A stretch of DNA of 64,000 bases. Source: Dolomedes plantarius (lineage: Eukaryota; Arthropoda; Arachnida; Araneae; Dolomedidae). The notes beneath the pieces are model-generated. The model saw only the letters and a list, made by a program, of their open reading frames with translations, had not been told where the DNA came from and did not search any database. The position numbers were made by a program, and so were the translations under genes. The DNA is taken from NCBI GenBank assembly GCA_907164885.2, contig OU015499.1, positions 146,452,312 to 146,516,311 on the forward strand. The letters are read 5' to 3'. Positions 8,222-18,479 of the stretch are shown one piece after another; position 1 is the stretch's first letter, and every line of letters starts with the position of its first letter.

Positions 8222-8260
8222 TATAAAAGGACGACACCGATTTGCAATTCTCTCATTCGA
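8222..8260 (+). promoter_or_regulatory. Promoter with TATAAAAG and TCATTCGAC
   Basis: TATAAAAG at 8222-8229 and TCATTCGAC at 8252-8260 match the promoter at 6730 in sequence and spacing. The ATG follows at 8281. Confidence 0.65.
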
Positions 8261-8280
8261 CTTGCTCGCTCGTGAACGAT

Positions 8281-8784
8281 ATGGCTGACGCTTTCCCTTC
8301 CAAGCTATCGACTACCGTCCGATTGCTGCAGCACCCCGAAACAAAGAGAGGATTTCGGAATATTTTTGATTCGCGTAAACTTTTGATTTCCACGGCCTAT
8401 TTGGAGGACGACAGGGTATTTTTTGCCCCCCTCGAAGACAGAAGTGAAAATTTAATCGCCAATTTCTACAGGACTGGCAGAGAATCTTTTACCCGCTGGG
8501 ATGACTACGATTCTGTCAGCTGGGACGCCGTGGCCGCTCGTCTGAAATTGGATCGACGTGTCAGGAAAAAAAACACGGACGTTCGAGTGAGTTTTCGGTA
8601 AGTACCATTTCGAATGGGGATTTGAATACGACCTATTTTTTTTAAAAAAAAAAAGAAAAAATATATATATATATATCTATATATCTATATATTGGAGCTC
8701 ATTCCATATTTTCTTTTCTTTCATTCTTTCTTCGTCAGGTACGACAACACGTTCGTGGTAAAACAATATTTTACTTTTGGATAA
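8281..8784 (+). CDS. Spliced small protein, unknown function
   Basis: Exon 1 (8281-8597) starts at the first ATG after the promoter. A consensus donor GTAAGT at 8598 and a pyrimidine-rich acceptor ending TCAG at 8738 define a 141-base intron. The split codon joins in frame, and the short second exon ends at TAA 8782-8784, giving 120 residues. The protein is charged, with an Arg/Lys-rich patch near residues 93-100 and no domain I recognise. A second possible donor in exon 2 (GTAAAA at 8758) would be in phase to join the open frame at 10857. A virus-derived gene with a spliceosomal intron must have been expressed in the nucleus. Confidence 0.6.
8598..8738 (+). other. GT-AG intron, 141 bases
   Basis: The donor is CG|GTAAGT and the acceptor TTCTTTCTTCGTCAG|G. 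A (TA)n/(TCTATA)n tract lies inside. Without splicing the frame stops immediately at the donor TAA. Confidence 0.6.
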
Positions 8785-10817
8785 CGTGTGACACTCCACA
8801 CTATTCCCAAGTGTGAAAGTGTTGGACGTGTTTCCGCTCTTGCGGTGTTAATGCTGACTATTAATTTTCCCGAAAAATTTCCCTAGACACCGTGTGGTAA
8901 CAGTTTTGCGTTCGTAGCGAGATGTCTTGTTATTTTTATGTATATGTACATATGAAGTGCCTGCAGAAATTAGTAGTGGAATGACTAAGTGTGTCGATTT
9001 TGTAAGTTAAGCAGTGCAAACCCTTGTGTTTTTTTTTCTTTCTTTAATTTTATTATCATGAGTTTGTCGCATACAAGGTGTCTACTAGTATATATCGGTA
9101 CCCATTGAAACTATATATGTGTGTAAAAAGTATTGATTTTTTTTCTTTGTAATGAAGGACTTGCTCTTTGTGTAATGCTTTCAACTGTTTTTTTCTTTTT
9201 TTTTTTGGTGCGTGTGTGATTTGTAAATTGAGATCGTCTATCCCGTTAATTTTGGGACAGACAGCCGTGGACGCATGACTGCTCTGTGGGGTCTAGCACC
9301 CATGAACTTGTCACTTCTGACTGGGGGCAAATGGGTTGTCAACTTTCAGAGTGAGAGTTCGTGGTTGCTACCCACTCTGCATTTTTTCTTTGGGTAGGCG
9401 CTCTCAATCGAAAAAAAAAAAAAAAATTTTTTTTCACTACGTTCAAAAAATTTTTTTGTCATACAAAGGGGATGTTGTTATATCACAATTATTGATGTTA
9501 AAAGAAGTGTTTAAGTGTGTAGGTACAGTTAAAATGTAGTAAGGTGGCTGAGCGACGGCTGGCGGATTTTAGTCAAGTTTACAAATAAAAAATTATTAGT
9601 TTCTAAGTTACCCCCTTTGTCTGTCCTTAAAATCCTGTATTCCCTAAACTGTTTTCTTTCTTTCCCAAGGCTATGTCTGGGTAACTCGATACCCTCCCCT
9701 TTTGCCATTTCTTTTTACTTGTGCATTGCAACATTTTCCCAGGATGTTGGGAAAACAGATTGAATTCGCAGGGAAAAGGAATTTTGATTACTTTTCCGTA
9801 TTCCTCGCCCAGCCCGAGAGGAGACCCGCGGAAGGTTACAAGACGGCTATCGGCGCGCTGCTCTGTCTTCAAGTGTTCTCTTCAAAATCAAACAAGAACC
9901 CAGCGCTACGCAATATAGAAAAAAAAAATACTACAGTTGACAACCCATCGAAATGTGAAAAGTTGTGCTTTGTGGACTGATTTTTACGGCGTCAGGAAAA
10001 GGCGTGGATAAGAACTATTTCCTACGTCCTGTCTTCCGGCGCGCATGCGTTCGGGGGGTGAAAAGTTTTTTTCTCCCAAGAAGGGGGATGACTTGAGGAG
10101 CAGTTCCGATTTGACCCGGGTAGCCGCCAACTGCTTATCCGATCCAGCGCTGATGCTTCCTTGTGTGATGGAAGGGCTGAGAGATGTCTCCCGCAGAAGT
10201 CCGAGAGCTATCGGAGGCTGACGAGTGATGACCAACTTTTTTTTTATTTTATCCCTTTCTTTTTTTTTCTCTTCTCTTCTCTTTTTTCTTTCAGTCGACT
10301 GAAGGTATCGTTAAATTATTTTTTTTATAATTTAAAAAATTAATTGTTCTAGAATTGAGCTCAAATAGTTAAAAGTAAAGTGAAAGAAAAAAAGTAAACA
10401 GGTTTTGATTCTACGTTTTAGGGGTATTCGCCAGCCACCAGAAATTTGCTAATGTTTGTTTAATTGTTTTATTTTGTGAAAAAAAAATATGATTGGAGAT
10501 TATTGTGTGTCATTAAATTTAGAAAAAACTGTAAAAGAAGAAATGTTAAAATTATAGAAATTAAAATAAATGAATTATTTTGCCTCTACTCTAGTGTGTA
10601 GCGAATGTTTGAGTTTGTCTTTTTGGTGGGCCAACAAGTTGCACTTTATTCTAAGTAAAGCTTAAAGGGGGGTTAGTTTTGAGAAAATAATTTAGTTAAG
10701 GGGATATGTTTTAATATACGATCACTGGCATTTTTCACAGCAAAACTTAAAAGTGAAAGTTAATTATGAGAAAAGAATTTAATTAAGTAGATAAGTTAAG
10801 CATACAACCACGAATAA
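8785..10817. other. Noncoding stretch, possible long intron
   Basis: No convincing gene is seen. It holds AT-rich tracts, an A15-T9 tract at about 9411-9434, and several pyrimidine-tract/CAG acceptor-like sites (for example near 10292). Short ORFs around 9700-9980 have no supporting features. It may be an intron connecting the 8281 gene to the 10857 exon. Confidence 0.4.
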
Positions 10818-10856
10818 AACATAACAGTGGAACCTGGGACCTGTCACATTTACCAG

Positions 10857-11654
10857 ACCACGACGGTACCCCTCTTCTTCTACGTGTTGCCTGAAAAAAA
10901 AACCAGATCTTTCGATGTCGTCCGCAGAAAAAGGGGATTCCGAGCCGCCGACCAGTTCGTCTACAAATTTTTCGTCCTGGAACCCGAATCCAAGTACCGG
11001 GTGACCGCCCAAAAGACTCTCTTTTCTGTGGACGTCGTGAGAGCCGACCTAGAATTTCCCTTCGAGTGCAGGAATTGGAGGGAGACTACCAAATTAAAAC
11101 GGAAGAGGAGCATTTACGACAATGTTCCCCAAACTCCGGCATTGGACAGACTTGACGAATTGATGATGGTACCTCCGCCGCCTCCGGTTCGTAATGTGTA
11201 TCACTCGTTCGAACCTCCCCAAATGGATCCGGAACCGTCGTCGTCAGTCGTCATGGATCCGGAACCGTCAGTCGTCATGGATGCCGAATCACAGACGAAT
11301 CCACTTGAAATACCTTCTTTTCATCCGCCTCAGACAGTCTTGTATCTGATACCCCAATTCGCCGACATGTACAATGACATTCGAAATCGGGAATTGGGAC
11401 CCCCGATTCCGCTTGATTATGTCCAGACATTAGACTATGTCCCTGAACCTATGGACTTGTCGACAAAGAACACGGATTTGGAACAAATCGATATGGACTT
11501 GTCGACGAGCCAAATGGACTTTGAAAAAATCAATTCGGAGGAATTGATCATGGAGACTTGTTTGGAAGAACCTCAAACTCCAAACTCTTTAAACATGTCG
11601 GAAGACTTTGACGAACTCTTTAAAAATTTAGAAAGCTATGTAACGTCCTTTTAA
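10857..11654 (+). CDS. Regulator-like protein with PxDLS motif and acidic tail
   Basis: The frame is open from 10818, but the first in-frame ATG lies about 110 codons in. The N-terminal part therefore probably begins at a splice acceptor; ACCAG before 10857 fits in phase. In order: a basic, strand-rich region with a KRKR-type nuclear signal; a Pro run (VPPPPPV); two repeats of MDPEPS; PMDLST, matching the PxDLS motif that binds the corepressor CtBP, as in adenovirus E1A; a second MDLST; and an acidic/aromatic end (DFDELF) like an activation domain. I infer a nuclear transcription regulator. The partners are predicted from motifs only. AATAAA follows 13 bases after the stop. Confidence 0.6.
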   Translation, partial: TTTVPLFFYVLPEKKTRSFDVVRRKRGFRAADQFVYKFFVLEPESKYRVTAQKTLFSVDVVRADLEFPFECRNWRETTKLKRKRSIYDNVPQTPALDRLDELMMVPPPPPVRNVYHSFEPPQMDPEPSSSVVMDPEPSVVMDAESQTNPLEIPSFHPPQTVLYLIPQFADMYNDIRNRELGPPIPLDYVQTLDYVPEPMDLSTKNTDLEQIDMDLSTSQMDFEKINSEELIMETCLEEPQTPNSLNMSEDFDELFKNLESYVTSF

Positions 11655-11667
11655 TAACAACAAACAA

Positions 11668-11673
11668 AATAAA
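11668..11673 (+). terminator. Polyadenylation signal AATAAA
   Basis: AATAAA sits just after the stop of the PxDLS gene, with a T-rich stretch downstream. Confidence 0.55.
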
Positions 11674-11726
11674 AGGTTTATTTTATATATTAATCTGTTG
11701 TTTGTTCTTCCTAAAAAACACAACAA

Positions 11727-12000
11727 TTCCCATCCTAAATTAAAACATATTGCAACTTCAGTGATACGGAATGGCATTAGAAAGAATTCCCATCCTAAAT
11801 TAAAACATATTGCAACTTCAGTGATACGGAATGGCATTAGAAAGAATTCCCATCCTAAATTAAAACATATTGCAACTCTAGTGATACGGAATGGCATTAG
11901 AAAGAATTCCCATCCTAAAAAATCCAAAACATATTGCAACTCTAGTGATACGGAATGGCATTAGAAAGAATTCCCATCCTAAAAAATCCAAACACCTTTA
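11727..12000 (+). repeat. 60-base minisatellite
   Basis: About 4.5 units start with AATTCCCATCCTAAA at 11727, 11787, 11847, 11907 and 11974; the later ones are 67 bases because of a small insertion. The unit ends GATACGGAATGGCATTAGAA. Since 60 is divisible by three, both strands stay open, but these frames look like repeat artefacts. Related single copies occur near 8020 and 12100. Confidence 0.8.
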
Positions 12001-12150
12001 ATCACAAAATGCTTGAGAGTTAAAAATATAAGCTTATTTTAAGAATTGTACCTCCTGTAATATCAACTATATTATCAGAAAAAAAAAAAAAAGATTCAAC
12101 CGCAACTCCAGTGATACTTACAAAGTGTTCTCAGTCAACAATCTGTTTTC

Positions 12151-12209
12151 AACGATGTATTATGCTTTAGAATAATCCTCAAGATTATTCTAAAGCATAA
12201 TACATTGTT
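12151..12209. other. 27-base-pair hairpin at island edge
   Basis: The arms 12151-12177 and 12183-12209 match at 26 of 27 positions around a 5-base loop. The size resembles the three gene-end hairpins, but the sequence is AT-rich and lacks their outer TGG/CCA. Confidence 0.7.
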
Positions 12210-12243
12210 ATTCCTTTCCTTTCCCCCCAAAAATTGGCAAACC

Positions 12244-12626
12244 ATGGATCTTGTAAAATTTCAAAGGGGTACCGGTGCTTATATATTTTTGCGGCCGACT
12301 GTACACTTCATACTTAACGTCACTAGAATTTTCCAATCAGCAACATCAGACAGTGGGAGGAAACATCTGAACCAAAAACTCTGTGTTCTCTCAGAACTGC
12401 TCTCAGTCAGTCGGCGTGTCCCTCATATAGGTTTGGCGAAGGGAGAAAATGCCCTCGCCAGAAAAGTCACCAAGCTTCTAGTGAATTCTCGGATATCTCG
12501 CTTCCTAATGCAGCTAGATCCTCAAAACTTTGGGAAGATAGATCAGGCTTTTGTCACCAAAAATGTCGCCAATATTGTCAAGTTGGCGACGGTCTCACTG
12601 TCAAAGAGAGCGCCTTTCCTTTGCCT
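12244..12626 (+). CDS. Hypothetical exon, unknown protein
   Basis: An open frame of 127 codons from the ATG at 12244 ends exactly at CT|GTAAGT (12627), a strong splice donor. The product is basic, with hydrophobic stretches, and I know no family. Candidate acceptors before 12737, 12752 and 12815 do not join to an open frame in the phase I can follow, so the 3' part is unresolved. It could be a broken gene or the first exon of a gene whose next exon is further away. Confidence 0.35.
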
Positions 12627-12639
12627 GTAAGTTGTTTTT

Positions 12640-15420
12640 CCGGCACAGACTGAGCTTGCCGCTACAGTATAGATTTCCATTGCTAAAATGTGGATTTTGG
12701 GGGAAATGGTGCTTGGTAAGCAAAATATAATTACAGATTCATTATTTTCAGCCAAACATATACAAGAAACACACATTTTTCATGTTGTACAGTGTTATCT
12801 ATACCATTTAACAGAATTTGGGGGAGTTGAACGAATTACAAAAATCTCTGTTTGTATGCGGAAGCTTATTTGGGTTTTCGCTTTGTGGAACGTTAAATAT
12901 AGACAAAAAAGGAAAAAATGAATGTGCATCAGTTTTGAAAATAGTTGTAGGAACCAATGATACTGAGCTCGAGGATTTAAGAAAATTATGGGTGCTTTAA
13001 GCTATAGGACTTTGGTAGCAGATAACAGTTATTAAACACAAGTAAATGACTACTATAATTTGTTGGATTAGTGGCAACGATATCATTTGCTGCGTCTAAC
13101 GCTAACGAGGATATATCCCAGATGACTGTCCTAGCACGCAAATCTAGACTTCCAGATGATGCTAGATAAATGAACAGCTATGCAAGTAAATTTAATTTAC
13201 ATGTATTTTTTTCTGCATTGTATGAGAGAACTGTTTATTGTTTACATGTTGAAAATGACTTATATGATATCTACGTTTTACGCTATTTTTTTTGTGAGTG
13301 AAGCTAAATGCTAATAAAATACGTATAGCTATAAAACTGTTGTAAACTGCATGACCAGGCATGGTATGTTGGTTTCAGTAAAAAGTAGATTAATACTTTC
13401 TGGTTGGTGTTGGCGTGTTATTAAAATAAACGCTCCACGATTTCAAGAGATTACTAAAAGTTTCTCATCTGTTAATTTTATTTACAATATTTATACTACA
13501 TTTATATATATATATTATCATACAAGTCAGACATAACATGTTAAGCCACTTTTCTGGTTGATATACAACGGTTTAATGAGTTATACAATGGTTTTTTTTG
13601 TGTAGTTAATAATTGCAGTAAAAGACAAAATATACAGGGAAGAGTACCATATCCTGGTCAAAAAGTTTTCAAATTCCACTAAGTGGAGTTCTAATGAGAA
13701 ATTTAAGAAAATACCATTTCACACTGTTGTAAAACTTTAAGCCCGAGAATCAACACTTTGTATGAAAATATATAACAATATATCAACAATAAATAGCTAT
13801 TGAACAACCTTAGAATATTTTAATTTAAAAAATATTGAATACAGTTTTATAAGTATAAATCGGTTTCAAAAAGTAGGTCAACATTTAAATTTGTCAAAAA
13901 TACCTCTTAGGATATCTTATTGGAAATGTTATAGGGAAACTATGTATTCAAAATACAAGAATTTTGCTAAAAAAAAAAAAAAAAATCCTTAAGAACTAGA
14001 AAATAATCATCTGAGTACTTCTAGATAAAGACACATAAAGATACAAAAATAGCGAAAAATAAATAAAGTACATAAAATTTAAAAGTTTGTGGCAAAATAA
14101 TTTCAATATATTTAGAAGAGTAAAATAAAAAAAAATTATGATAGTAGTATTACCAGTGAATTTTTAGACCAGAAATTAAAATTAAAAATATTTCTTAAGT
14201 ATCAAAATCATTTTATAAAACTAAGAATAAAATAAAAATATTTTAAAAAAGGGTACAATATTAACAAAAAAGTTAAATTATGAATATTCATTTTTGAAAA
14301 ATTTAGAATCAAAAAACAATGGCACAGTGAAGAGTGGTACCAGATCTACTCAAGCCTAGAGTAAGACCTATAATCCAGATATGAATAACCAAGGGTAAGC
14401 TCTCATTTTCTGGATTGCATTCCTTAAAAAGGAGAAAAATTAAAATAATCCAAATTTTTTGTCATTAGCTGAATGTATAATTCATAAGCTGAAGCTAATT
14501 TCAAATTTCATAGACTTTAAACATCTAAATGATAATTATTCAAATTCAATTGGTTGAAACTGAAAAATCCAAATGACATTTTTGAGATATAATTACTGAC
14601 CTTTGGTGACATAAGAGTGAATCTTAGCTGGATCAGGTTTGTAGTATATTAAGACATTAAACTGAATAATAAAAATATGTATTATAAAGGTTATAACCCA
14701 ACTGTAGCAGAACATAAAAAAAGATACCACTTATGTAATAACCAACTTTGTTGCTATAAAAAAATCCAGCACTTTTCCCAACATTCATGTGTTCATGTTT
14801 TTATAATTTAATTCTATGCTTAATATATTAAAATTGTTAAAATATCTAAAGCTTGTTGAAGTTAATAAACCATCATTTTTGTGCATTAATTTATAAAATT
14901 CGCAATTAAATCGATATACATTATTGATTTCATGTGAAACTTTTAGATAGAACAAATTAAACACTTAAATTTTCTTCATAAATGATGAACTCGCACCAAA
15001 TTTAGTGAGTTTTTACACCTTTGCACCATGAGCAGTTATCTGCTGTTTAGGCGTTGCTTTCTTGTATCATTCTTTTATTAGAGAATTTTTTTTATTTATG
15101 ATTACATTTGAAATAATATTTTACATGTTATTTGTTTCTGTATTCATTCAGTCTTAAAAATTTTCAGGACAAAATTTTAATAAATAACATTCATGCTCAT
15201 CCTTCATTGCAACAAATATAACAGCAACAGCATTAAATGAAATACTCCTAAATTTTAATAATTTTAGGTTTATCATTCATTATAATATGCTTGCTTAAAG
15301 TTTCAAATCAATGTATTTCAGGGACGATGATTTAAAAGTAATACTTGATATCTAAAATTTAAATTCTTATTAAAGCAAAGATTAATTATTTTAACACTTA
15401 ATATCTGTACACAAATATTA
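12640..15420. other. AT-rich noncoding stretch
   Basis: I see no gene, only AT-rich sequence with scattered short frames. Confidence 0.5.
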
Positions 15421-15423
15421 TAT

Positions 15424-15463
<40 letters not shown>
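15421..15463. repeat. (TA)n microsatellite
   Basis: A TA repeat lies directly before the Penelope-like remnant. The related copy at 61-63 kb is also set in TA repeats. Confidence 0.9.
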
Positions 15464-15464
15464 C

Positions 15465-17650
15465 AATGCATATAATACTTATTATGTAATGAATTATACT
15501 AACCCTAAATTAAATAATATAAATTTCAATTGTATATTTGATAAACTACATGATATGTTTCCAGTAAAAGAAAAAAAAATTAAACGTGCTTTTAAATATA
15601 CACTGCCTTTGGGTAGACATATATTTAAGTATAATCAGGTATCACAAAATTATTCTCAATCTATCAATTTAAATTGTTTATGTCATCTGCCCAAATACAA
15701 TAGTTATGTTGACACAGCACATGGTCATGTAATAACTGGCAATTTAGATATAGTTGATAATTTAGCACTGCGTGAGTTGATGAATTTGGGAACTAAATAT
15801 CGTTTACCTAGTACTATAAATAATAAAATGATAGTAAATATCTTAAATGCTGATTTAGATAAATTTATTTATAAAATAGTAATTAATTATTCTATCCCAA
15901 CAGAAGCCCTCAATCTATGGAAAATAAATTTACTGATGCTAGTACATTCTAAACTGCCTAATAATAGTAATAGAAGCTATAAAAAACTTACATGAGTATT
16001 TTATAACATGTGTAGATAAAGCTGCTAACAATTTTGCAATTATTTGTAAAAAATATTTTGCTATATGTTTAAAAAAAACTGTTAGACAATTGTGATCTGT
16101 TTCAGCCTTTGAGAGAAACTACATGTGTAATTAACAAGAAAATTATTGCAAAATGCAAACTACTAGGTATCACAGCAGATAACTTTCACTTTCCTTATCT
16201 TACTTTAGTTCCTAAGTTTCATAAAACACCTATTGCTTTTAGAGCAGTCACCTGTGGTCACAACACTTATACTACTAAGGCAAGTGTTATACTATTAAAT
16301 TACCTTCAATTAATATATAAAGTAATAACTTCTGGTGTTTGTGGAATTATTGATAATAGCTTAAGTCTGGTAAGAAAACTACAAACATTAAATAATTGTA
16401 AATCTATAGTCACATTTGATTTCAAAGATTTATTCAACAATATCAATATAATTGATTTAAATAGAGTAATTATAACTTTAGTAAAAAATAATATTCAATA
16501 CTTAAAAAAAGAATTTAAACTAACTCGTTTCAATAGGCTATTAGATTTTGTAACTAAACATAATTATATAGTACACAATAATAGTATATACTTACAGGTT
16601 AAAGGTGTACCAGAAGGTGGAAATGCTTCCAGTATGCTAGCCAATTTATATTTACATTTTTTTTTGAAGTTGATAATATTAATAATATTGTTTATAGCAA
16701 TTGCCAAATATTTAGATATATTAATGACATAATTGTAATTAATAATAGTAATAATAATATAGCCCTAAATTTTTACCCTCCTAATCTAGAACTAGTACAA
16801 AGTAACCAAGATAAACTTAATGTAAACTTCTTAGATATAAACATAAAAATAAATTCTCATAGTAATTTTACTTTTGATCTTTATGATAAGAGATCAGAAT
16901 ATGACTTTAATATAGTAAAATATGAAAGTTACTTAACATGCTTACACAAATCTGTATTTAATAATATTATTGTTAATCAACTTGTATGAATAAATAGGCT
17001 TTGTTCTAAGGACAATAGGCATAAGCATATAAAAGAATTTTTAGTAGTGCTAAAACGTAATTATTAACCCTGATAGTCTTTCCAAGCACATAATTGGTTG
17101 TTTTAGATTTAATGAATAGCATGTTCTGTTGCTAATAATAAGAAAAATAAAACTAAATGAACAAAGATAGTAAATAACTACTAAAAAGTAAACTAAAAAA
17201 TAATAAAAACTAGTGTAATTAAAATAATAAAGAGTAATAACTCTTAGTCATAATAAATGTCTAAGTTAACTTAGGTTAAATAATCCTAAAACACAGTATC
17301 CCTAGTACGTTTGCTTCTGTGTTTCCTTAAGCTCCATGGTTGCAATGTTTGTGACGTCAGTCTTCGTGCGGTCTCCTTAACTTAACTTCCACTTTGTCTG
17401 GTGCTGGGTTTGGTGTTCTATGATAAAGCAACTGGTTATTCCTTCTTCTGTTTCATATGGATTGTACGGTGTCTAAGTATGTTTATTGCTCAGATCATAC
17501 TTATTAGAAACAATCCATTGGTTTTTAGACAGTATCGGCACCGCTGATGACAAGATGCTGTCAAAAACCTATTTTTCACTTATCTTTTCATGTTTTTAGT
17601 TCCTGGCTCTTGTGGTTCTGAGCATATGCTGGTTTTTCACTTTCAACAGT
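15465..17650 (+). mobile_element. Dead Penelope-like element copy
   Basis: This sequence aligns along its length with the reverse complement of about 61,140-63,500, including the 3' noncoding part (for example CAATCCATTGGTTTTTAGACAG near 17510). The boundaries are approximate. The 5' edge abuts a TA microsatellite. Confidence 0.75.
15489..17090 (+). pseudogene. Reverse transcriptase, Penelope-like, decayed
   Basis: The reading frame is split by stops and frameshifts (after 15995, around 16080, near 16720 and at 16987). Compared with the better copy on the minus strand at 61,735-63,498, the PQG motif has become PEG. The YIDD catalytic box reads YIND in the frame that continues it, losing an essential Asp. 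Motif A (FDFKDLF) is still present. It cannot encode an active RT. The N-terminal region keeps the HGHVITGNLDIV and LMNLGTKYRLPS blocks typical of this RT type. Confidence 0.8.
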
Positions 17651-17723
17651 ATCTTTTATATTTTCTTTCAATAAAAGTGCAGCATTCAACACCTTACTTG
17701 AAAGTAATTAGTATTAATGTTCA

Positions 17724-18479
17724 TCTATATATATATAAAAGAGCTCATCTGTTTGTTTGTCCGCTATAGAATCATAGACTGTTTCACCTACCAGGACCAA
17801 ATTCGGCACAGTTAATGTTTAGAACCCGAGAAACTTAATGCAGTAAAAAGGAAATTTGGGACTCAATTAGTTTTTTTAATGTTTTTTGTGCCTCTAAGAG
17901 GTGAGCGTACCCCCTGTGGATACAGACCTTTCTCCACAACCAGCTGCGTTGGTTTGAGAGTGACGGGGGGTTGGTCAAATTCCAATGCGCGGGAGGAAGA
18001 GGTTTGGGAATGACCTTTGGCCTGGCTCTGCTTTGTGAAATCTGCAGATGATTTTGATTACACATATTATTTGGATGTTCATATGACGTCACATTCGTTT
18101 TTAAGGGGAAAATAAATAATAAAGGCAAATATAAATTATAAAACTTATTTCTAATTAAACAGTGGATCAAACAAATCTAATTAAATCTAATTAAACAGTA
18201 TCTAACAAATATAATTAATCAGTAAAATTATTCAATCCAAACGTGCGAATCACGCAACACAGTGTTATTAATTCTCAATAAAATCACACGAAGGTCCACA
18301 ACTCAGTTTCTTTCTTTCTTATTGTTTGTATATCATTTCAGTAGAAGCGTGCTAAGCGCATTCTATCTGGCCAGATGAACATGAAGAGCAGGGGTGCAGC
18401 CCAGTATTTTTTTTGATGGAATGCATGAAAAATTTTATATTTATACATCTACCTGGGCATTCCCGGGCAATAATGCTAG
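17724..18479 (+). mobile_element. Non-autonomous Helitron
   Basis: The 5' end reads TCTATATATATATAAAAGAG. The 3' end is a short stem-loop (CCTGGGCATTCCCGGG) followed by AATAATGCTAG and then T. TC...CTAG ends, a 3' hairpin and insertion between A and T are Helitron hallmarks. There is no Rep or helicase inside 756 bases, so it depends on a partner in trans. The minus-strand ORF at 17835-18170 looks accidental. Confidence 0.75.

Noticed and set aside
9702..9980. Short overlapping ORFs at 9.7-10 kb
   Set aside because: No promoter, motif or conserved partner; likely chance frames in a possible intron.
11698..11964. Repeat protein with 20-residue units on either strand
   Set aside because: Explained by the 60-base minisatellite; the plus frame lacks a start with a promoter.
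17835..18170. 111-residue minus-strand ORF inside the Helitron
   Set aside because: No Helitron protein motifs; non-autonomous element filler.
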